From Rattus norvegicus (Eukaryota; Chordata; Mammalia; Rodentia; Muridae): a stretch of 64,000 bases of DNA. Below are positions 12,313 through 24,515 of the stretch, piece by piece (position 1 is the first letter of the stretch; each line of letters begins with the position of its first letter). Where the stretch lies: positions 15,921,501 to 15,985,500 of the forward strand of contig NC_086023.1 in NCBI RefSeq assembly GCF_036323735.1, read 5' to 3'. Under the pieces are notes generated by a model. The model was not told the origin of the DNA. It saw only the letters and a list, made by a program, of their open reading frames with translations, and ran no database searches. A program made the translations under genes and the position numbers.

Positions 12313-12754
12313 TACTGTGCAGCAGTTAGAGTGCATGAATTTAGCAAGTTAACTACAAATTACTGGAAATTAAGGCAGGCCTGAGGATGATAGGGGTTTT
12401 TGAATTATATTTGTCTTACATCACAAAATTCTGTGTGCTTTCCAGGAGCAGTCCACAACTCACATCAGTTTCCACTATGAACTGTACTTGGTATAGTAGT
12501 TACCATGCTCACTGTCAAGATGAAATGTGTGACAATAGCAACCTCAGGAAGGATGGGTTTGTTTTGCCCCAGACTTCCAGGATTCAATCCAATGGGGCAC
12601 ATCATTGCACAATCCTTATCACTGCAGTGGGAAGTTGAGGGAGTTGGTTACATTTATTCCAGACATGAAACAGAGAAAGAAGAGTACAAGTACTCAGCTC
12701 ATTTTCTTCTTTTTCTTCTTTTTCTTTATCCTGGAACCCTAGTTCACAGGATGG

Positions 12755-12756
<2 letters not shown>
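12313..12756. other. Unique DNA with pyrimidine-rich patch
   Basis: No recognised repeat or gene. A TTC/TTTC-rich patch lies at about 12700-12730, just before the (TA)n microsatellite. The 109-codon frame 12505-12834 ends in Ile-Tyr repeats from the microsatellite and is not a gene. Confidence 0.5.

Positions 12757-12805
<49 letters not shown>
12757..12805. repeat. (TA)n microsatellite
   Basis: About 24 uninterrupted AT units; capable of cruciform extrusion. Confidence 0.97.
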
Positions 12806-12809
<4 letters not shown>

Positions 12810-13882
12810 TAAAACTTCAGCTAACTTAATTTAGATAATCCCTCATAAATTTAACTAGAGTAGTTTCCATAATGACTCTAAATCTCATCAACTTGACAGG
12901 ATTAATAATCATCCCTATTCAGTAAGGCTAATAAGTACAAAGGTGGGGAATCCATCGATTGTGTAAAACCAAACTAAAGTCATGGTGTCAGATACTCCAT
13001 TACTATATTGTACATGCTGTGAGTGTCATGGGCATAGTCACAGTATTCAAAAATGTAACAGAAGGAAAAATAAATTAAGTTTTTCTTTAAATTAAACATT
13101 ATCCAGAGTGTAAAGTTAATAGAGATTGAGATAATAGCTAAATTAAATATAATAGTGACTTGGCAAAAGAGCCAGATTTAGATTTTGTAACATTAGAAGG
13201 ATTAAATAAGGATAAAATAATAAATTGAATTTATTCAGTGTAATGAAAGAGGACAAACTTACTTCATGTTCATGTACATAACCTACTTCTAAAAATCATC
13301 AATTCTCCACACAATTGCCTTAGAGTAAAACTAATCACCATAATGGAAGTACCATTCAGGTCCTAAAACTCAGCACATAGACAGCACCACCTGCAAATGA
13401 AAACAAGGTTATAATCCATCAAAGTCCATAGTCCTGGGAATGTCTCTAAATTCACTAACCTAGCTTTTATGGCTTCTGCCTAACTGTTCTTGTTAACTAA
13501 AATATGACAACCTAGCCTAAATTTTAGTGATTAAAAGCTCACCCTGAGAAAGGCTTTGGGCTACAATGGTATCTTGAACATTCAATATAGTTTCTATTCA
13601 GCTATGAAGACCTTCTTTCAACTTATACCCATGTTTGAACAGCCTTTTGTTCTGCTGGATATCCCACAATAAAGTCACTTATTTCATCACTATTCATCAA
13701 GATCAGATTCGGGAATCCTCCCCAATAATAAGTAATTACCAACAATGTATAAACATACAGTGAAATTTTATTCAGTCACAATGAACAAAACCAAGTGCTT
13801 TTTAGGAAACTAAAAGCAAGCAAAGATCAATAGGTTAACCAAAGTGAGCAAGAATCAGTAAGAGAAGTAACATTTCCTTACC
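12806..13882. other. Unique AT-rich DNA, no gene seen
   Basis: No ORF of interest and no repeat recognised. Confidence 0.5.
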
Positions 13883-13914
13883 TACACAGACACACACAGA
13901 CACACAGACACACA

Positions 13915-13961
<47 letters not shown>
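13883..13961. repeat. (CA)n microsatellite with CAGA interruptions
   Basis: The first half carries ACAGACAC variants, the second half is pure (CA)n. Confidence 0.97.
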
Positions 13962-13963
<2 letters not shown>

Positions 13964-14292
13964 GAGAGTGGCCTTGTAAAACGTATGAAATGGAAGAGGA
14001 ATATGTGGAAAGAAGAAGAGTTCTAAAGGAAGGGAAAGGAGATGGTAACATAGAAAGTGAATCTGGTGAAAGTTTATTTACATATATCTATAAAATATCA
14101 CAACAAAACTTGTTACTTAGAATAATTGACAGATGTCAATAAAATTATGCTTGTTATCTTAATACAGATCAGATCTGGATTTATATGTTCAACAAAATAT
14201 GCAGAACAAAATTACATAAAATTTGAGAAGATTATTATTTAAAATATAATTTAGAATTTGATGCACACAAAAATGTTATTGGCCATGTGATA
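13962..14292. other. Unique AT-rich DNA, no gene seen
   Basis: About 330 bp between the (CA)n and (GATA)n tracts; AT-rich, no repeat or ORF of note. Confidence 0.5.
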
Positions 14293-14293
14293 C

Positions 14294-14329
<36 letters not shown>

Positions 14330-14346
14330 TAAGATAGATAGATAGA
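14293..14346. repeat. (GATA)n microsatellite
   Basis: GATA units with one TAAG interruption, so two sub-arrays. Confidence 0.97.
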
Positions 14347-14375
14347 GGCTATGTGAATACTATTGTGTAATATTT

Positions 14376-15057
14376 GGTGGTTTCAATATGCTTGGCCCAG
14401 AAAATGGCATTATTAGGAACTGTGGCCTTGTTTGGAATAGGTTAGCCTTTGATGGAGGAAGGGTGTCACTTTGGGTGAAGGCTTTCAGAGTCTTCTCTTA
14501 GCTGCCTATAGAGTCAGTCTTCTCCTTGCTGCCTTTGGTACAAGATGTAGAATTCTTAACTCCTCCAGTTTCATGCCTACCTGGATGCAGCCACCCTTCT
14601 TTGAGATGATAGTGTGTAATATTGAAACTATGAACCTGTAAACTGTCACCACTTATCTTAGTTAGGGCTTTACTGCTGTAAACAGATACCATTAGCCATG
14701 CAAATCTTACAAAGGACATATAATTGGAGTTTTCTTACAGGTTCAGAAGTTCAGTCCATTATCATCAAGCTGGGGCATGGCAGCAGTCAGGCATGCATGG
14801 TTCAGGCAGAGTTGAGAGTTCTATATCTTAATCTGAAGGCTGCTAGCAGAATACTGACTTCTAGGCAGCTAGGATGAGAGTCTCAAAACCCACATCCAGT
14901 GACACAACTACTTCAACAAGGCCACATCTACTCAAACAGAGACATACCTTGTAACAGTGCCACTTCCTGGGCTTAGCATAACACCAATCAAATGTTATCC
15001 TTTACAGGGGTTGCTTTGGCCATGGTGTGTCTTTCCAGCAATAGAAACCATAAGACA
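14376..15057 (+). mobile_element. hAT-like rodent repeat, copy 2, interrupted by an inverted relative
   Basis: The left part (14376 to about 14653, from 'caatatgcttggcccag') and the right part (from about 14981, 'aatcaaatgttatcc...gcaatagaaacc...aagaca') form one element of the same family as 12004-12312. In between lies 14654-14980, which reads as the reverse complement of the same family. Removing the insert restores the order of landmarks seen in the other copies. Confidence 0.7.
14654..14980 (-). mobile_element. Nested hAT-like repeat, inverted copy
   Basis: It starts with 'cttagttagggctttactgctg', the reverse complement of the family's 3' end, and ends with '...cttcctgggcttagc', the reverse complement of its 5' end. 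It is flanked by TCACCACT (14646-14653) and ACACCAAT (14981-14988), six of eight bases alike, fitting an aged 8-bp hAT-type TSD. A family member jumped into an older one of opposite orientation, leaving an imperfect inverted repeat. Confidence 0.65.
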
Positions 15058-15263
15058 AATATATTGGTTACTTTTTGGTAGTTGTAATCAAAACATTTGA
15101 AAGAGCAATTTAAAAGGAGAAAGGTTTCACGTTGACTTACTTTCATACTATAACTCATAGACCTTGACTTCTTTGATTCTAAATTCACAGTGAAATAGAA
15201 AAGTATGGTTGGAGCATGATGCACAGTCTACTCATGTCATAGAGAACAGAAAGGGGGAAACTT

Positions 15264-15265
<2 letters not shown>
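15058..15265. other. Unique DNA, no gene seen
   Basis: About 200 bp between the hAT-like repeat and the next (CA)n tract. Nothing recognised. Confidence 0.5.
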
Positions 15266-15313
<48 letters not shown>

Positions 15314-15341
15314 ACACACACACAGACACACACACACACAC
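15266..15341. repeat. (CA)n microsatellite
   Basis: Nearly pure CA repeats with two CAGA interruptions in the right half. Confidence 0.97.
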
Positions 15342-15374
15342 CCCTGATACACTTATTCTAGCTCTGTCCATGTC

Positions 15375-15740
15375 TTTGCTTACATTCTATTGCTGAGAAA
15401 TAACCCCATGGGCCAAATCAACTCAGGGAAGAAAGGTTTCGCTGCCCAACCACAGTCTGTCCCCCAAAAAGGAACTCATGCAGAAACCTGGAGTCAGGCA
15501 GTCAAACAGTGACAGCTGCTTACTGGCTTTCTCCTCAGGTTTACTTCCCTATTTTCTATATTCCTCTCAGGACTACCAGTCTAGTGATGGCAGTACCTCC
15601 AGTCCAGGAACTCCACATTAATCATTAATGAAGAAAATGCCCCAACAAAGTTAAAATCCAATGCTATGGAGGCTTCTTATCTTTTTTTTTCCACCTCGTG
15701 TTCCTTTTACCAAACAGTTCCAGGTATGTCAAGTAAGCAA
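15375..15740 (+). mobile_element. Second rodent interspersed repeat family, one copy
   Basis: Recognisable landmarks in order: 'ctattgctgagaaataa', 'gctgcttactggct', 'ctaccagtctagtgatgg', 'aatgaagaaaatgcc', and near the end 'tatgtcaagt'. They match a common rodent repeat that I remember but cannot name with certainty (possibly RMER1-type). It is diverged, with no TSD seen. Confidence 0.5.
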
Positions 15741-16521
15741 AAAACAATAAGGATGGTCCATACCATAAAGTTCCTAGATCTTCCCCAAATAACACCAGCA
15801 GCTAGGAACAATATTTACATGTGAGAATATTGGAGATATTTCATGATTAAATCGCAAAAGTATTACAAATAATTTTATTTATGAAGTCCATAGTTTACCT
15901 TTGAAGGCACCCAAGAATCCCTAAAAGTTCAGATTATTCCTCAGATTCTTGGTCTGTATTGTAATGCAGGAGGAATAGCTGTTTGAAGACTCTCACTTTA
16001 TCTCATAACATATTAGACAAGATCAAACTGAAAGGTGTTTCTAATTGGTCAGTGATCCTTCAGCATGTTGTTTGCATTATGGGATTTTAAACACAGATTT
16101 GTAGTTTCATATTCACTGTCTTCTATTCACCACTATATAAATAAGATTGCTATTATCTGTATAACACTTATTTACATTCTCTAACTCTATTAAGTTATAT
16201 TTTTATACAGCAAAATTGACCTAGTCTATGTTTCTATGTCTGCATAAACATCTGCAGTCATTTGATTTTCACTACAAGATAGAGAGAACAACCAGAAAAT
16301 AAAATTCATTGCTATACCATTTATGCAGACAAGCTCTCCCTAGGTTGCTAGCCCTAGACAGGCCTAAATATGTTTCTTGAACCTACAGTTTTGCATGAGA
16401 GAACTGTACATGTGGGATAATAAAAAATAAACCAGAAGTGTCTGGAGCCTAATACATCTAAAATCATGCTTAACCAAAGCAAATGGATCATCATTACCAT
16501 CATCATCATCATCATCATTAC

Positions 16522-16566
<45 letters not shown>

Positions 16567-17467
16567 ACAACAGTGAACTGGTAAAGAAACAAAAATGATA
16601 ATAAAGTGAATCTGGAATACACAAAATTGTACCAGATAATTTATGGTCATTGGCTATGATGTAGTAAACAAAATTATATACATTAAACATTTGTATGACT
16701 GGCCAGGCAGTGCCAGTACTACCACAAACAAGTTAGCCATGCACAGATAATGGTCTTAAGCCTATTGTATTAAATATAATAGTCTTTTATACTAAATGAT
16801 GGGACAATATGATATCTGCCATGGATCAAAACATCATTGCATAGTCAAAATGAGTGCTCTATTATTCTACTAACGTTTTAATTACAATATGTTGCACTCC
16901 TTGTTTTGATTTGCATTTGCTTTTAAGAAAAAGTAATTAAAATAAATCTCAAAAATTTATACAGAAATAAAGAGTTCCTGGTGTCTGAGCATGTGGAGAT
17001 ATAATTATCTTCCACATATTGAGTAGCCAGAAAAGTATTCTTCTAAGAAGGTAATAGTTTTGGTTTTGACCTCCTGATGGTTTCTGTTAGACCTCTAGGA
17101 GGAGCATTACTTGCCGTGAATTTCCTTAAAGAAAGTGAGTTACAATATAATTCCATATAGACATATATTCCCAAAAAACATGAAGCTATGCTTTGGTAGT
17201 AGCTCTGTCTTGCTTTCTCAATTGCTTTGTGTGGATATGATGGAGAGATGTGCACACATTTTGGGTTCTAGAAGCACAAAGAAATCAGTAACCTTGAAGA
17301 AAGCTACAGTGATCAAGCTTCCATGTAGCATACAGCTATCATGCATATCCTTTGCTGTGTTCTCATCTTCTGTTTCTTCATCCTCTGGATGTTCAGATTT
17401 TCTGAAATTGAAAGTTTAGAAATCTAGGATTATCCAGACACGAGAAAGAGAGTGCACTCTAAAAAGG
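15741..17467. other. Unique AT-rich DNA, no gene seen
   Basis: Holds the (ATC)n tract at 16486-16564. A 94-codon frame at 17135-17419 has no recognisable domain and no supporting context. Nothing else seen. Confidence 0.5.
16486..16564. repeat. (ATC)n trinucleotide microsatellite
   Basis: Nearly pure CAT/ATC repeats with ATTACC interruptions. Reading frames across it give poly-Asp or poly-Met artefacts on the minus strand. Confidence 0.97.
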
Positions 17468-19282
17468 AACTAACTGGAACTGAACCGGTCACACAGCTCC
17501 CTGCTCCCAAATCCCATGGGAGAGAAAGCTGAACCCTCAGAAGTGCTGATACTCATGAGAACTCAGAGATTACTCTCTGCCTCATTACAGATCAAAGAGG
17601 AAATTGCCAAGTGCCATCTGTGCCCTCTGGGGATAGGGACCTAGGAGCAGTCAGGGACAGGACCTTTTGGGTTTCTGCCTGTTCCTCGAGTGGAAAGCCA
17701 GTCACCAGGAGTGCCTATACACTGGAGAGTAGACGTAACACAAACTTTTCTGCTCCAAGTGACCTTCATGGTGGACTCAGGACACACAAAGACAAAAGTC
17801 CTCTAGAACAGGGCACTTCCAGTTTCGGGCTCTGCCTAGAACTGAAACAAACCCATCCCACAGCTCCCTGCACCCAAATCCCATGGGAGAGAGAGAGCTG
17901 AACACCCAGAAGTGCAGACAATCCTGAGACTGTAGGACAAACCGCCACTTCTGACCACCTCTGCCCACATTCCTGGCCCAAGAGGAAACTTCATAGTGCC
18001 TCTGGATACAGGAATAAAGAGGCAGTCAGTGGCAGGAGCCTGCTGGTTCTGGCCTGCACCCAGAACTGAACTGAAACAGTCCCAATGCTCCCTACGCCCA
18101 AATCCCGTGGTTCAGAAAGCTGTACCCTCAGAAGTTGTGGACACTCCTGAGAATTCAGAGGAGACTGCTCTCTGCCTGTATTCCAGACCTAAGGGGAAAT
18201 TGTATAGTGATATGCATGCCCCCTGGGAACAAGGACCTAGGAGCAGTTGGGGACAGTACACTTCAGATTTCTGCCTGCTCCTAGAACTGAAAGTCATTTG
18301 CCAGGAGCACCTACATACCTGAGAGCAGAGCTCTCTTTTCCCAAATCCAGATAAAAGAAAACAGTTCTATAGGAGTGTTGACACACAGTACTATAGAAGG
18401 GTCAAGCCGTTGTCAGAGAGAGCAAGACAAGCTAAACATCTTGATCAGAGACAACCTGATGTCAAGAGGCAAGATCAGGAACTTAAGCAAGAGAAACCAA
18501 GACTACTTGGCATCATCAGAGCCCAGTTCTCCCACCCAATCAAATAGTGGATATCTAAATAAAAGGGAAAGGTAAGATATAGATTTAAAATCACATTTTA
18601 TGATGATGATGGAGGACTTAAGAAGGACATAATTAACTTTCTGAAAGAAGTACAGGACAACACAAGTAAACAAGTAGAAGCCCCTTAAAGGGGAAACACA
18701 AAAATCCTTAAAGAATTATAGGTAAAAACAACCAAACAGGTGAAGGAATTGAACAAAACCATCCAGGATTTAAAAACGGAAATAAAAACAATAAACAAAG
18801 TACAAAGGGAGACAAACTGGAGATATAAAACCTAGGGAAGAGATCAGGAGACATGGATGCAAACATCACCAACAGAATAAAAGAGATAGAAGAAACAATC
18901 TCAGGGGAAGAAGATACCATAGAAAAAATCAACACAACTATCAAAGATAATGTAAAACAGAAAAAGCTCATAGCCCAAAACACCAAGGCAATCTAGGACA
19001 CAAGGAGAAGATCATACCAAAAGATAATGTGTAAGAGAAGAGAATGAAGACTCTATTTAAAGGGCCAGTAAATATCTTCAACAAAATGATAGAAGAAAAC
19101 TTCCCTAACCTAAAGAAACAGATGCACATAAACATAGAAGAAGGCTATAGAACTCCAAATAGATTGGACCTGAAGAGAAATTCTTCTCTTCATATAGGAG
19201 TCAAAACACCAAATGCACAAAACAAAGAAAGAATATCAAAAGCAGTAATGGAAAAAGGTCAAGTGACACATAGAGGCAGATC

Positions 19283-19288
19283 TATAAG
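19283..19288. repeat. TSD TATAAG, left of the solo LTR
   Basis: Six bases in L1 ORF1 sequence, repeated at 19710-19715. Six-base duplications are typical of ERVK (class II) integration. Confidence 0.9.
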
Positions 19289-19709
19289 TGTAGAGAGCTG
19301 CGACATGCTGTGCCTCAAAGATAGCTCTGGTTTCTGCCTTCCACCCTCACAACAGTGAGCACTCCTTGCAGTAAACAAGTCCTTAAGTCCTTATTTGGCT
19401 ATGTCTGCCTGGCCCGCTAGCTTCCGCATAGTGACAGCTTATCTACATCACCCACGTGGCTTGCTAGGACTGGTCAGTGCTAGCTATTTAAGTGTGGTGC
19501 AGGGCGTTCCCCGGGAAGAGAGACAGTCAGGAGAGTCAGAAAAGAAAGAGAGTCAGAAGGGAGAGAGTCAGAAGAGAGAGAGAGTCACAGGAGTGAGAGA
19601 GTCAGAAGAGAGAGAGGTCAGAAGATTGTATCAAGGTTTCTGAGTAAAACTGCTTGAAGAAGATCTCCTGTGGTCGTGTCTTCCTTGCTGGTCGAGGTTG
19701 GGCACAGCA
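19289..19709 (+). mobile_element. Solo LTR, ERVK-like, 421 bp
   Basis: The element starts TG (19289) and ends CA (19708-19709), is flanked by TATAAG on both sides, and exactly interrupts L1 ORF1. Inside, in LTR order: an E-box CACGTG at 19453-19458, a TATA-like TATTTAAG at 19485-19492, a GA-rich array of imperfect 'gagagtcagaa' units at about 19515-19625, an AGTAAA poly(A)-signal variant at 19643-19648, and a short U5 region resembling IAP-type LTR ends ('gtcttccttgctgg'). No internal viral sequence remains, so it arose by recombination between the two LTRs of a former provirus. The plus orientation follows from the TATA-to-poly(A) order. Confidence 0.88.
19485..19492 (+). promoter_or_regulatory. 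TATA-like box of the solo LTR
   Basis: TATTTAAG lies about 160 bp upstream of the poly(A)-signal variant AGTAAA, in the spacing expected for a U3-R boundary. An E-box (CACGTG) is about 27 bp upstream. Activity is not shown. Confidence 0.45.
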
Positions 19710-19715
19710 TATAAG
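19710..19715. repeat. TSD TATAAG, right of the solo LTR
   Basis: Identical to 19283-19288; L1 ORF1 sequence resumes directly after it. Confidence 0.9.
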
Positions 19716-20039
19716 TATTACACCAGACTTCTCACCAAAGACTGTGAAAGCCAGAAGATCCTGGACAGATATCATACAGACTCTAAGAGAACACAAATGC
19801 CAGCTCAGGCTACAACATCCAGCAAAACTCTCAATTAACATAGATGGCAAAACCAAAATATTTCATGACAAAACCAAGTTTACACAGTATCTATCCACAA
19901 ATCAAGCACTACAAAGGAAAATAGATGGGAAATTACAACACAAGTAAGGAGCCTACAACCTAGAAAATGGAAGGAAATAATCTACTTGCAACAAAACCTA
20001 AAAAAAAGAGACACACAAACATACTTCCTCCTTCAACAA

Positions 20040-23000
20040 CAAAATAACAGGAAACAATTATCATTATATCTTAATATCTTAATATCACTGGATTCAATTC
20101 TGCAATAAAAAGACATAGACTAAAAGACTGGATACGTAAAGGGGACACAGCATCTTGCTACATACAGGAAACATACTTCAGAGACAAAGACAGACACTAC
20201 GTCTGAGTAAAGGTATGGAAAACAATTTTCCAAGCAAATGGTCAAAAGAAACAAGTTGGAGTAGCCATTCTAATATCGAATAAAAATGACTTTCAACCAA
20301 AAGTCATCAAAAAAGATATGGTTGGACACTTCATATTTATTAAAGGAAAATCCACCAAGATGAACTCTCAATCCTAAATATCTATGCTCCAAATACAAGG
20401 GCACCTACAGTCATAAAAGATACATTATTAAAGCTCAAATGACACATTGCACCTCACATAATAATAGTAGGAGATTTCAACACCCCACTCCCATCATTGG
20501 ACATATCATGAAAATAGAAATTAAACAGAGATGTAGAGAAACTAATAGAAGTTGTGAATGAATATGGGTTTAACAGATATGTGTAGAACATTTTATCCTA
20601 ACACAAAAGGATATATTTTCTTCTCAGCAACTAATTGACCGTATCATCAGTCAAAAAAAAAGGTCTCAACAGATAGAGAAAGATAGAAATATTCCCATCC
20701 ATCCTATCAGATCATCAAAGAGTAAGGTTGGTCTTCAAGAACAAAAATAACAACAGAAAGCCCACATATACATGGAAGTTGAACAATACTCTACTCAAAA
20801 ATAACTTTGTCAAGGAAGAAAATAAATAAAAAAAAAGAAATTAAAGTCTTCTTAGAATTAAATGAAATGAAAGTAGTGCTAAGAGAAAAACTCATAGATC
20901 TGAGTGCCTGCAAAAAGAAATAGGTGAGAACAACATGACAACACATCTAAAAGCTCTAGAACAAAAAGAAGCAAATACACCCAAGAAGAGGAAGGCAGGA
21001 AATAATCAAACTCAGGGCTGAAATCAACCAGATCGAAACAAAAAGGAGTATACAAAAAGGCAACAAAACCAGGAGTTGGTTCTTTGAGAAAATCAACAAG
21101 ATAGATAAACCCTTAGCCAGACTAACCAGAGGGCACAGAGAGTGTGTCCAAATTAACAAAATTAGAAATGAAAAGGGAGACATAACAAAAGAATCTGAGG
21201 AAATTCAAAGAATAATCAGATCCTATTACAAAAGCCTATATTCAACAAAACTGGAAAATCTGGAGGAAATGGACAATTTTCTAGACAGATACAAGGTACC
21301 AAAGTTAAATCAGGAACAGATAAACTATGTAAACAACCCCATAACTCCTAAGGAAATAGAAGCAGTTATTAAAAGTCTCCCAACCAAAAAGAGGAAAGGA
21401 CCAAATGGATTTAGTGCAGAATTCTATCAGACCTTCATAGAAGACCTCATATCAATACTGCCCAAACTATGCCACAAAATAGAAACAGACAGAGCACTAC
21501 CATATTCCTTCTATGAAGCCACAATTATGATTATACCTAAAACACAAAAACCCAACAAAGAGAACTTCAGACAAATTTCCCCTATGAATATTGACAAAGA
21601 AATACTCAATATAATTCTCACAAACCGAATCTAAGAACACCTCAAAACGATCATCCATCATGACCAAGTAGGCTTCCTGCAAGAGATAGAGGGATGGTTC
21701 AATATAAGAAATCCATCAATACAATCCACTATGTAAACAAATTCAAAGGGAAAAAACAAACCAACACATGAACTTTTCATTAGATGCTGAGAAAGCATTC
21801 GACAAAATTTAACACTCCTTCACAATAAAAGTCCTGGGAATATCAGGAATTCAAGGCCTATACTTAAACATAGTAAAAGCAATATACAGCAAACAAGTAG
21901 CTAACATTAAACTAAATGGAGAGAAACTTGAAGCAATCCTACTAAAATCAGGGACTAGATAAGGCTGCCCACTCTCTCCCTACTTATTCAATATAGTACT
22001 TGAAGTCCTAGCCAGAGAAATCAGAAAATGATAAGAAGTCAAAGGGATACAAATTGGAAAGGAAGAATTCAAAGTATCACTATTTGCAGATGATATGATA
22101 GTATACTTAAGTGACCCAAAAATTTCCATCAGAGAACTTCTAAAGCTGATAAAGAAATTCAGAAAGTAGCTGGGTATAAAATTTAAAAAAAAATCAGTAG
22201 TCTTCCTCCAATTGAAGTATAAACAGGCTGAGAAAGAAAATAGGAAAATGACAGCCTTCACAATAGTCCCAAATAATATAAAATACCTTGGTGTGACTTT
22301 AACCAAACAAGTAAAAGATCTCTATGACAGGAACTTCAAGTCTCTGAAGAAAGAAATTGAAGATCTCAGAAGATGGAAAGACCTTGCATACTAACGGAAT
22401 GGCAGGATTAATATAGTAAAAATGGCCATTTTGCCAAAAGGAATCTACAGATTCTATGCAATCCCAACAAAATTCCAACTCAATTCTTCATATAGTCAAA
22501 AGAACAATTTGTAAATTCATAGGGAATAACAAAATGCCCAGGATAGCAAAAACTATCCTCAACAGTAAAAGAACTTCTTGGGAATCACCATTCCCAACCT
22601 CAAGGAGTATGACAGAACAATTGTGATAAAAACTGTATGGTAGTGGTACAGAGACAAGCAGGTAGATCAGTGGAATATAATTGAAAACCCAGAAATGAAC
22701 CCACACACTTGATTTTTGACAAAGGAGCTAAAACAACCCGATGGAAAAAGGATAGAATTTTCAACAAATGGTGCTGGTTCACCTGGAGGTCAGCATGTAG
22801 AAGAATGCAAATTGACCCATTTTTATATATAAAAAATGTGTATAAAGCTTAAGTCCCAGTGGCTCAAGGACCTCTACATCAAACCAGATTCACTCAAACT
22901 AATAGATGAGAAAGTGGGAAGAGTCTTGAACATGTGGGCACTGGGCAAAATTTCCTTAACAAAACACCAATGGCTTATACTTTAAGATCAAGAATCAACA

Positions 23001-23782
23001 AATGGGTCCTCATAAAACTGCAAAGCTCCTGTAAGGCAAAGGATACAGCTTTCAGGACAAAGTGGCATCCAACAGATTGGGAATAGATCTTTACCAATCC
23101 TACATCTAATAAATCCAAACTATACAAGGAACTCAATAAGGTAGACTCCAGAGAACCAAATATTCCTATTAAAAGTGGGGTACAGAGCTAACCAAAAAAT
23201 TATCAGCTGAGGAATATCAGATGCCTGAGAAGTACCTAAAGAAATGCTCAACATCTTTAGTCATCAGAGAAATGTAAATCAAAGCAACTCTGAGCTTCCA
23301 CCTCACACAATTCAGAATGGCTGAGATCAAATACTCAGGTGACAATAAATGCTAGTGAGGATTGCATAAAGAGGAACACTCCTTCATTGTTGGTGGGATT
23401 GCAAACAAGTCCCACCATTCTGGAAATCAGTCTGGAGGGTCCTCAGAAAATTGGACACTATACTACCTGAGGACACAACTATACCTCTCCTGGGCATATA
23501 TCCAAAGATGTTCCAACATAGAACAAAGACTCATGCTCCCCTATATTCATAGCAGCCTTATATATAAAAGCCACAATCTTGAAAGAACCCAGATGCCCTT
23601 CAACAGAGGAATGGATACAGAAAATATGGTACATCTATACAGTGGAGTACTACTCAGGTACCAAAAATAATGACTTCATGAAATTCATAAACAAATGGAT
23701 TGAACTAGAAAATATCCTGAGTGAGCTAACTCAATCACAGAAAAATACACATTGTATGCACTCACTGATAAGTGGATATTAG
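20040..23782 (+). pseudogene. L1 ORF2 pseudogene (degenerate)
   Basis: ORF2p normally supplies endonuclease, reverse transcriptase and a Cys-rich C-terminus. All regions are present in order: endonuclease about 20090-20800, RT about 21270-22180 with the FADDMIVY catalytic box coded near 22083-22110, and the C-terminal region ending at SGY-stop (about 23770-23782). Stops and frameshifts are spread throughout; the longest uninterrupted piece (21269-21634) is 121 codons. The RT catalytic Asp pair survives but is stranded between stops. Confidence 0.88.
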
Positions 23783-24515
23783 CCCAAAAGCTTGAAATAC
23801 ACAATACAATCCACAAACTTCATGCAACTCACAAAGAAGGATGACCAAAGTGGGTAAGCTTCACTTCTTTTTAAATGCAGGATCAAAAGTATTCATAGAA
23901 GGACATATGGAGGCAAAGTTTGGAGCAGAGACTGAAGGAACCACAATTCAGAGCCTGTCCCACATGTGCCCTATATATATATACAGCCACCAAAACTAGA
24001 TGAGATTGACAAAGCTAAGAAGTTCATGCTGAGAAGAACCAGTTATTTATGTCTCCTGAGAGACACAGCCAGAGCATGCCAAATACAGAGTTGAATGCTA
24101 ACAGCAAATCAGTGAACTGAGAATGGGATCCCCATTGGAGGAATTAGAGAAAGGATTTAAGGAGCTGAAGAGGCTTACAATCCGATAAGAACAGCAATGG
24201 CAACCAACCAGAGCTTCCAGGGACTAAACCACTACCCAAAGTTTATATGTGGACTGACCCATGGCTCCAACTGCATATGTAGCAGGGGATGACCTTGTTG
24301 GGGAGCAATGGAAGGAAAAGCCCTTGGTCCTGCCAAGGTTGGATCCCCAGTATAAGGGAATGTCAGGGGGTGGGAATAGGGGGGTGGAGTGGAAGCGGAG
24401 TACCCATTTGGTGGATTTGGAAGGGGAGAGGGATGGAATAGGGTGCTTATGCCCAGAACCCAAGAAAGGGAATAACATTTGATATTTAAATATAAAAAAA
24501 TCCAGTAAAAAAATG
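23783..24515 (+). other. 3'UTR and tail of the 17468-24515 L1
   Basis: Shows the sequence of rat/mouse L1 3'UTRs, including 'ggagcagagactgaagg', 'ggactgacccatggctcc' and a G-rich polypurine block, ending in an impure A-rich tail at 24490-24515. Confidence 0.8.

Larger units (their letters stand above)
18459..19980 (+). pseudogene. L1 ORF1 pseudogene (split by LTR)
   Basis: ORF1p is the L1 RNA-binding chaperone: a coiled coil, an RRM and a C-terminal domain. The ATG at 18459 begins a recognisable N-terminus (MSRGKIRN, then YLASSEPSSP), but the frame closes within 40 codons. The A-rich coiled-coil region follows to about 19000. At 19289 the LTR interrupts the gene just before the C-terminal domain, which resumes at 19716 (TPDFSPKTVKARRSW and onward, open to 19947). 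Translation is impossible without repair; it is a fossil. Confidence 0.85.
17468..24515 (+). mobile_element. Old, nearly full-length L1 with nested solo LTR
   Basis: Order on the plus strand: 5'UTR monomers (about 17468-18458), ORF1 (18459 to about 19980, split by an LTR), ORF2 (about 20040-23782) and 3'UTR with A-rich tail (23783-24515). Monomer starts are marked by 'ctccctg...cccaaatccc' near 17506, 17863 and 18089. Both ORFs carry many stops and indels, so the copy is old. The 3'UTR has the G-rich block near 24365-24395. A short GGAACT match near 17465 and 24515 is too weak to call a TSD. Net L1 length without the LTR is about 6.6 kb, close to full length. Confidence 0.9.

Noticed and set aside
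13883..13961. CRISPR-like array of short repeats
   Set aside because: Uniform CA repeats without spacers, in a mammalian genome.
16354..16690. Poly-Met and poly-Asp minus-strand ORFs
   Set aside because: Both are frames through the (ATC)n tract.
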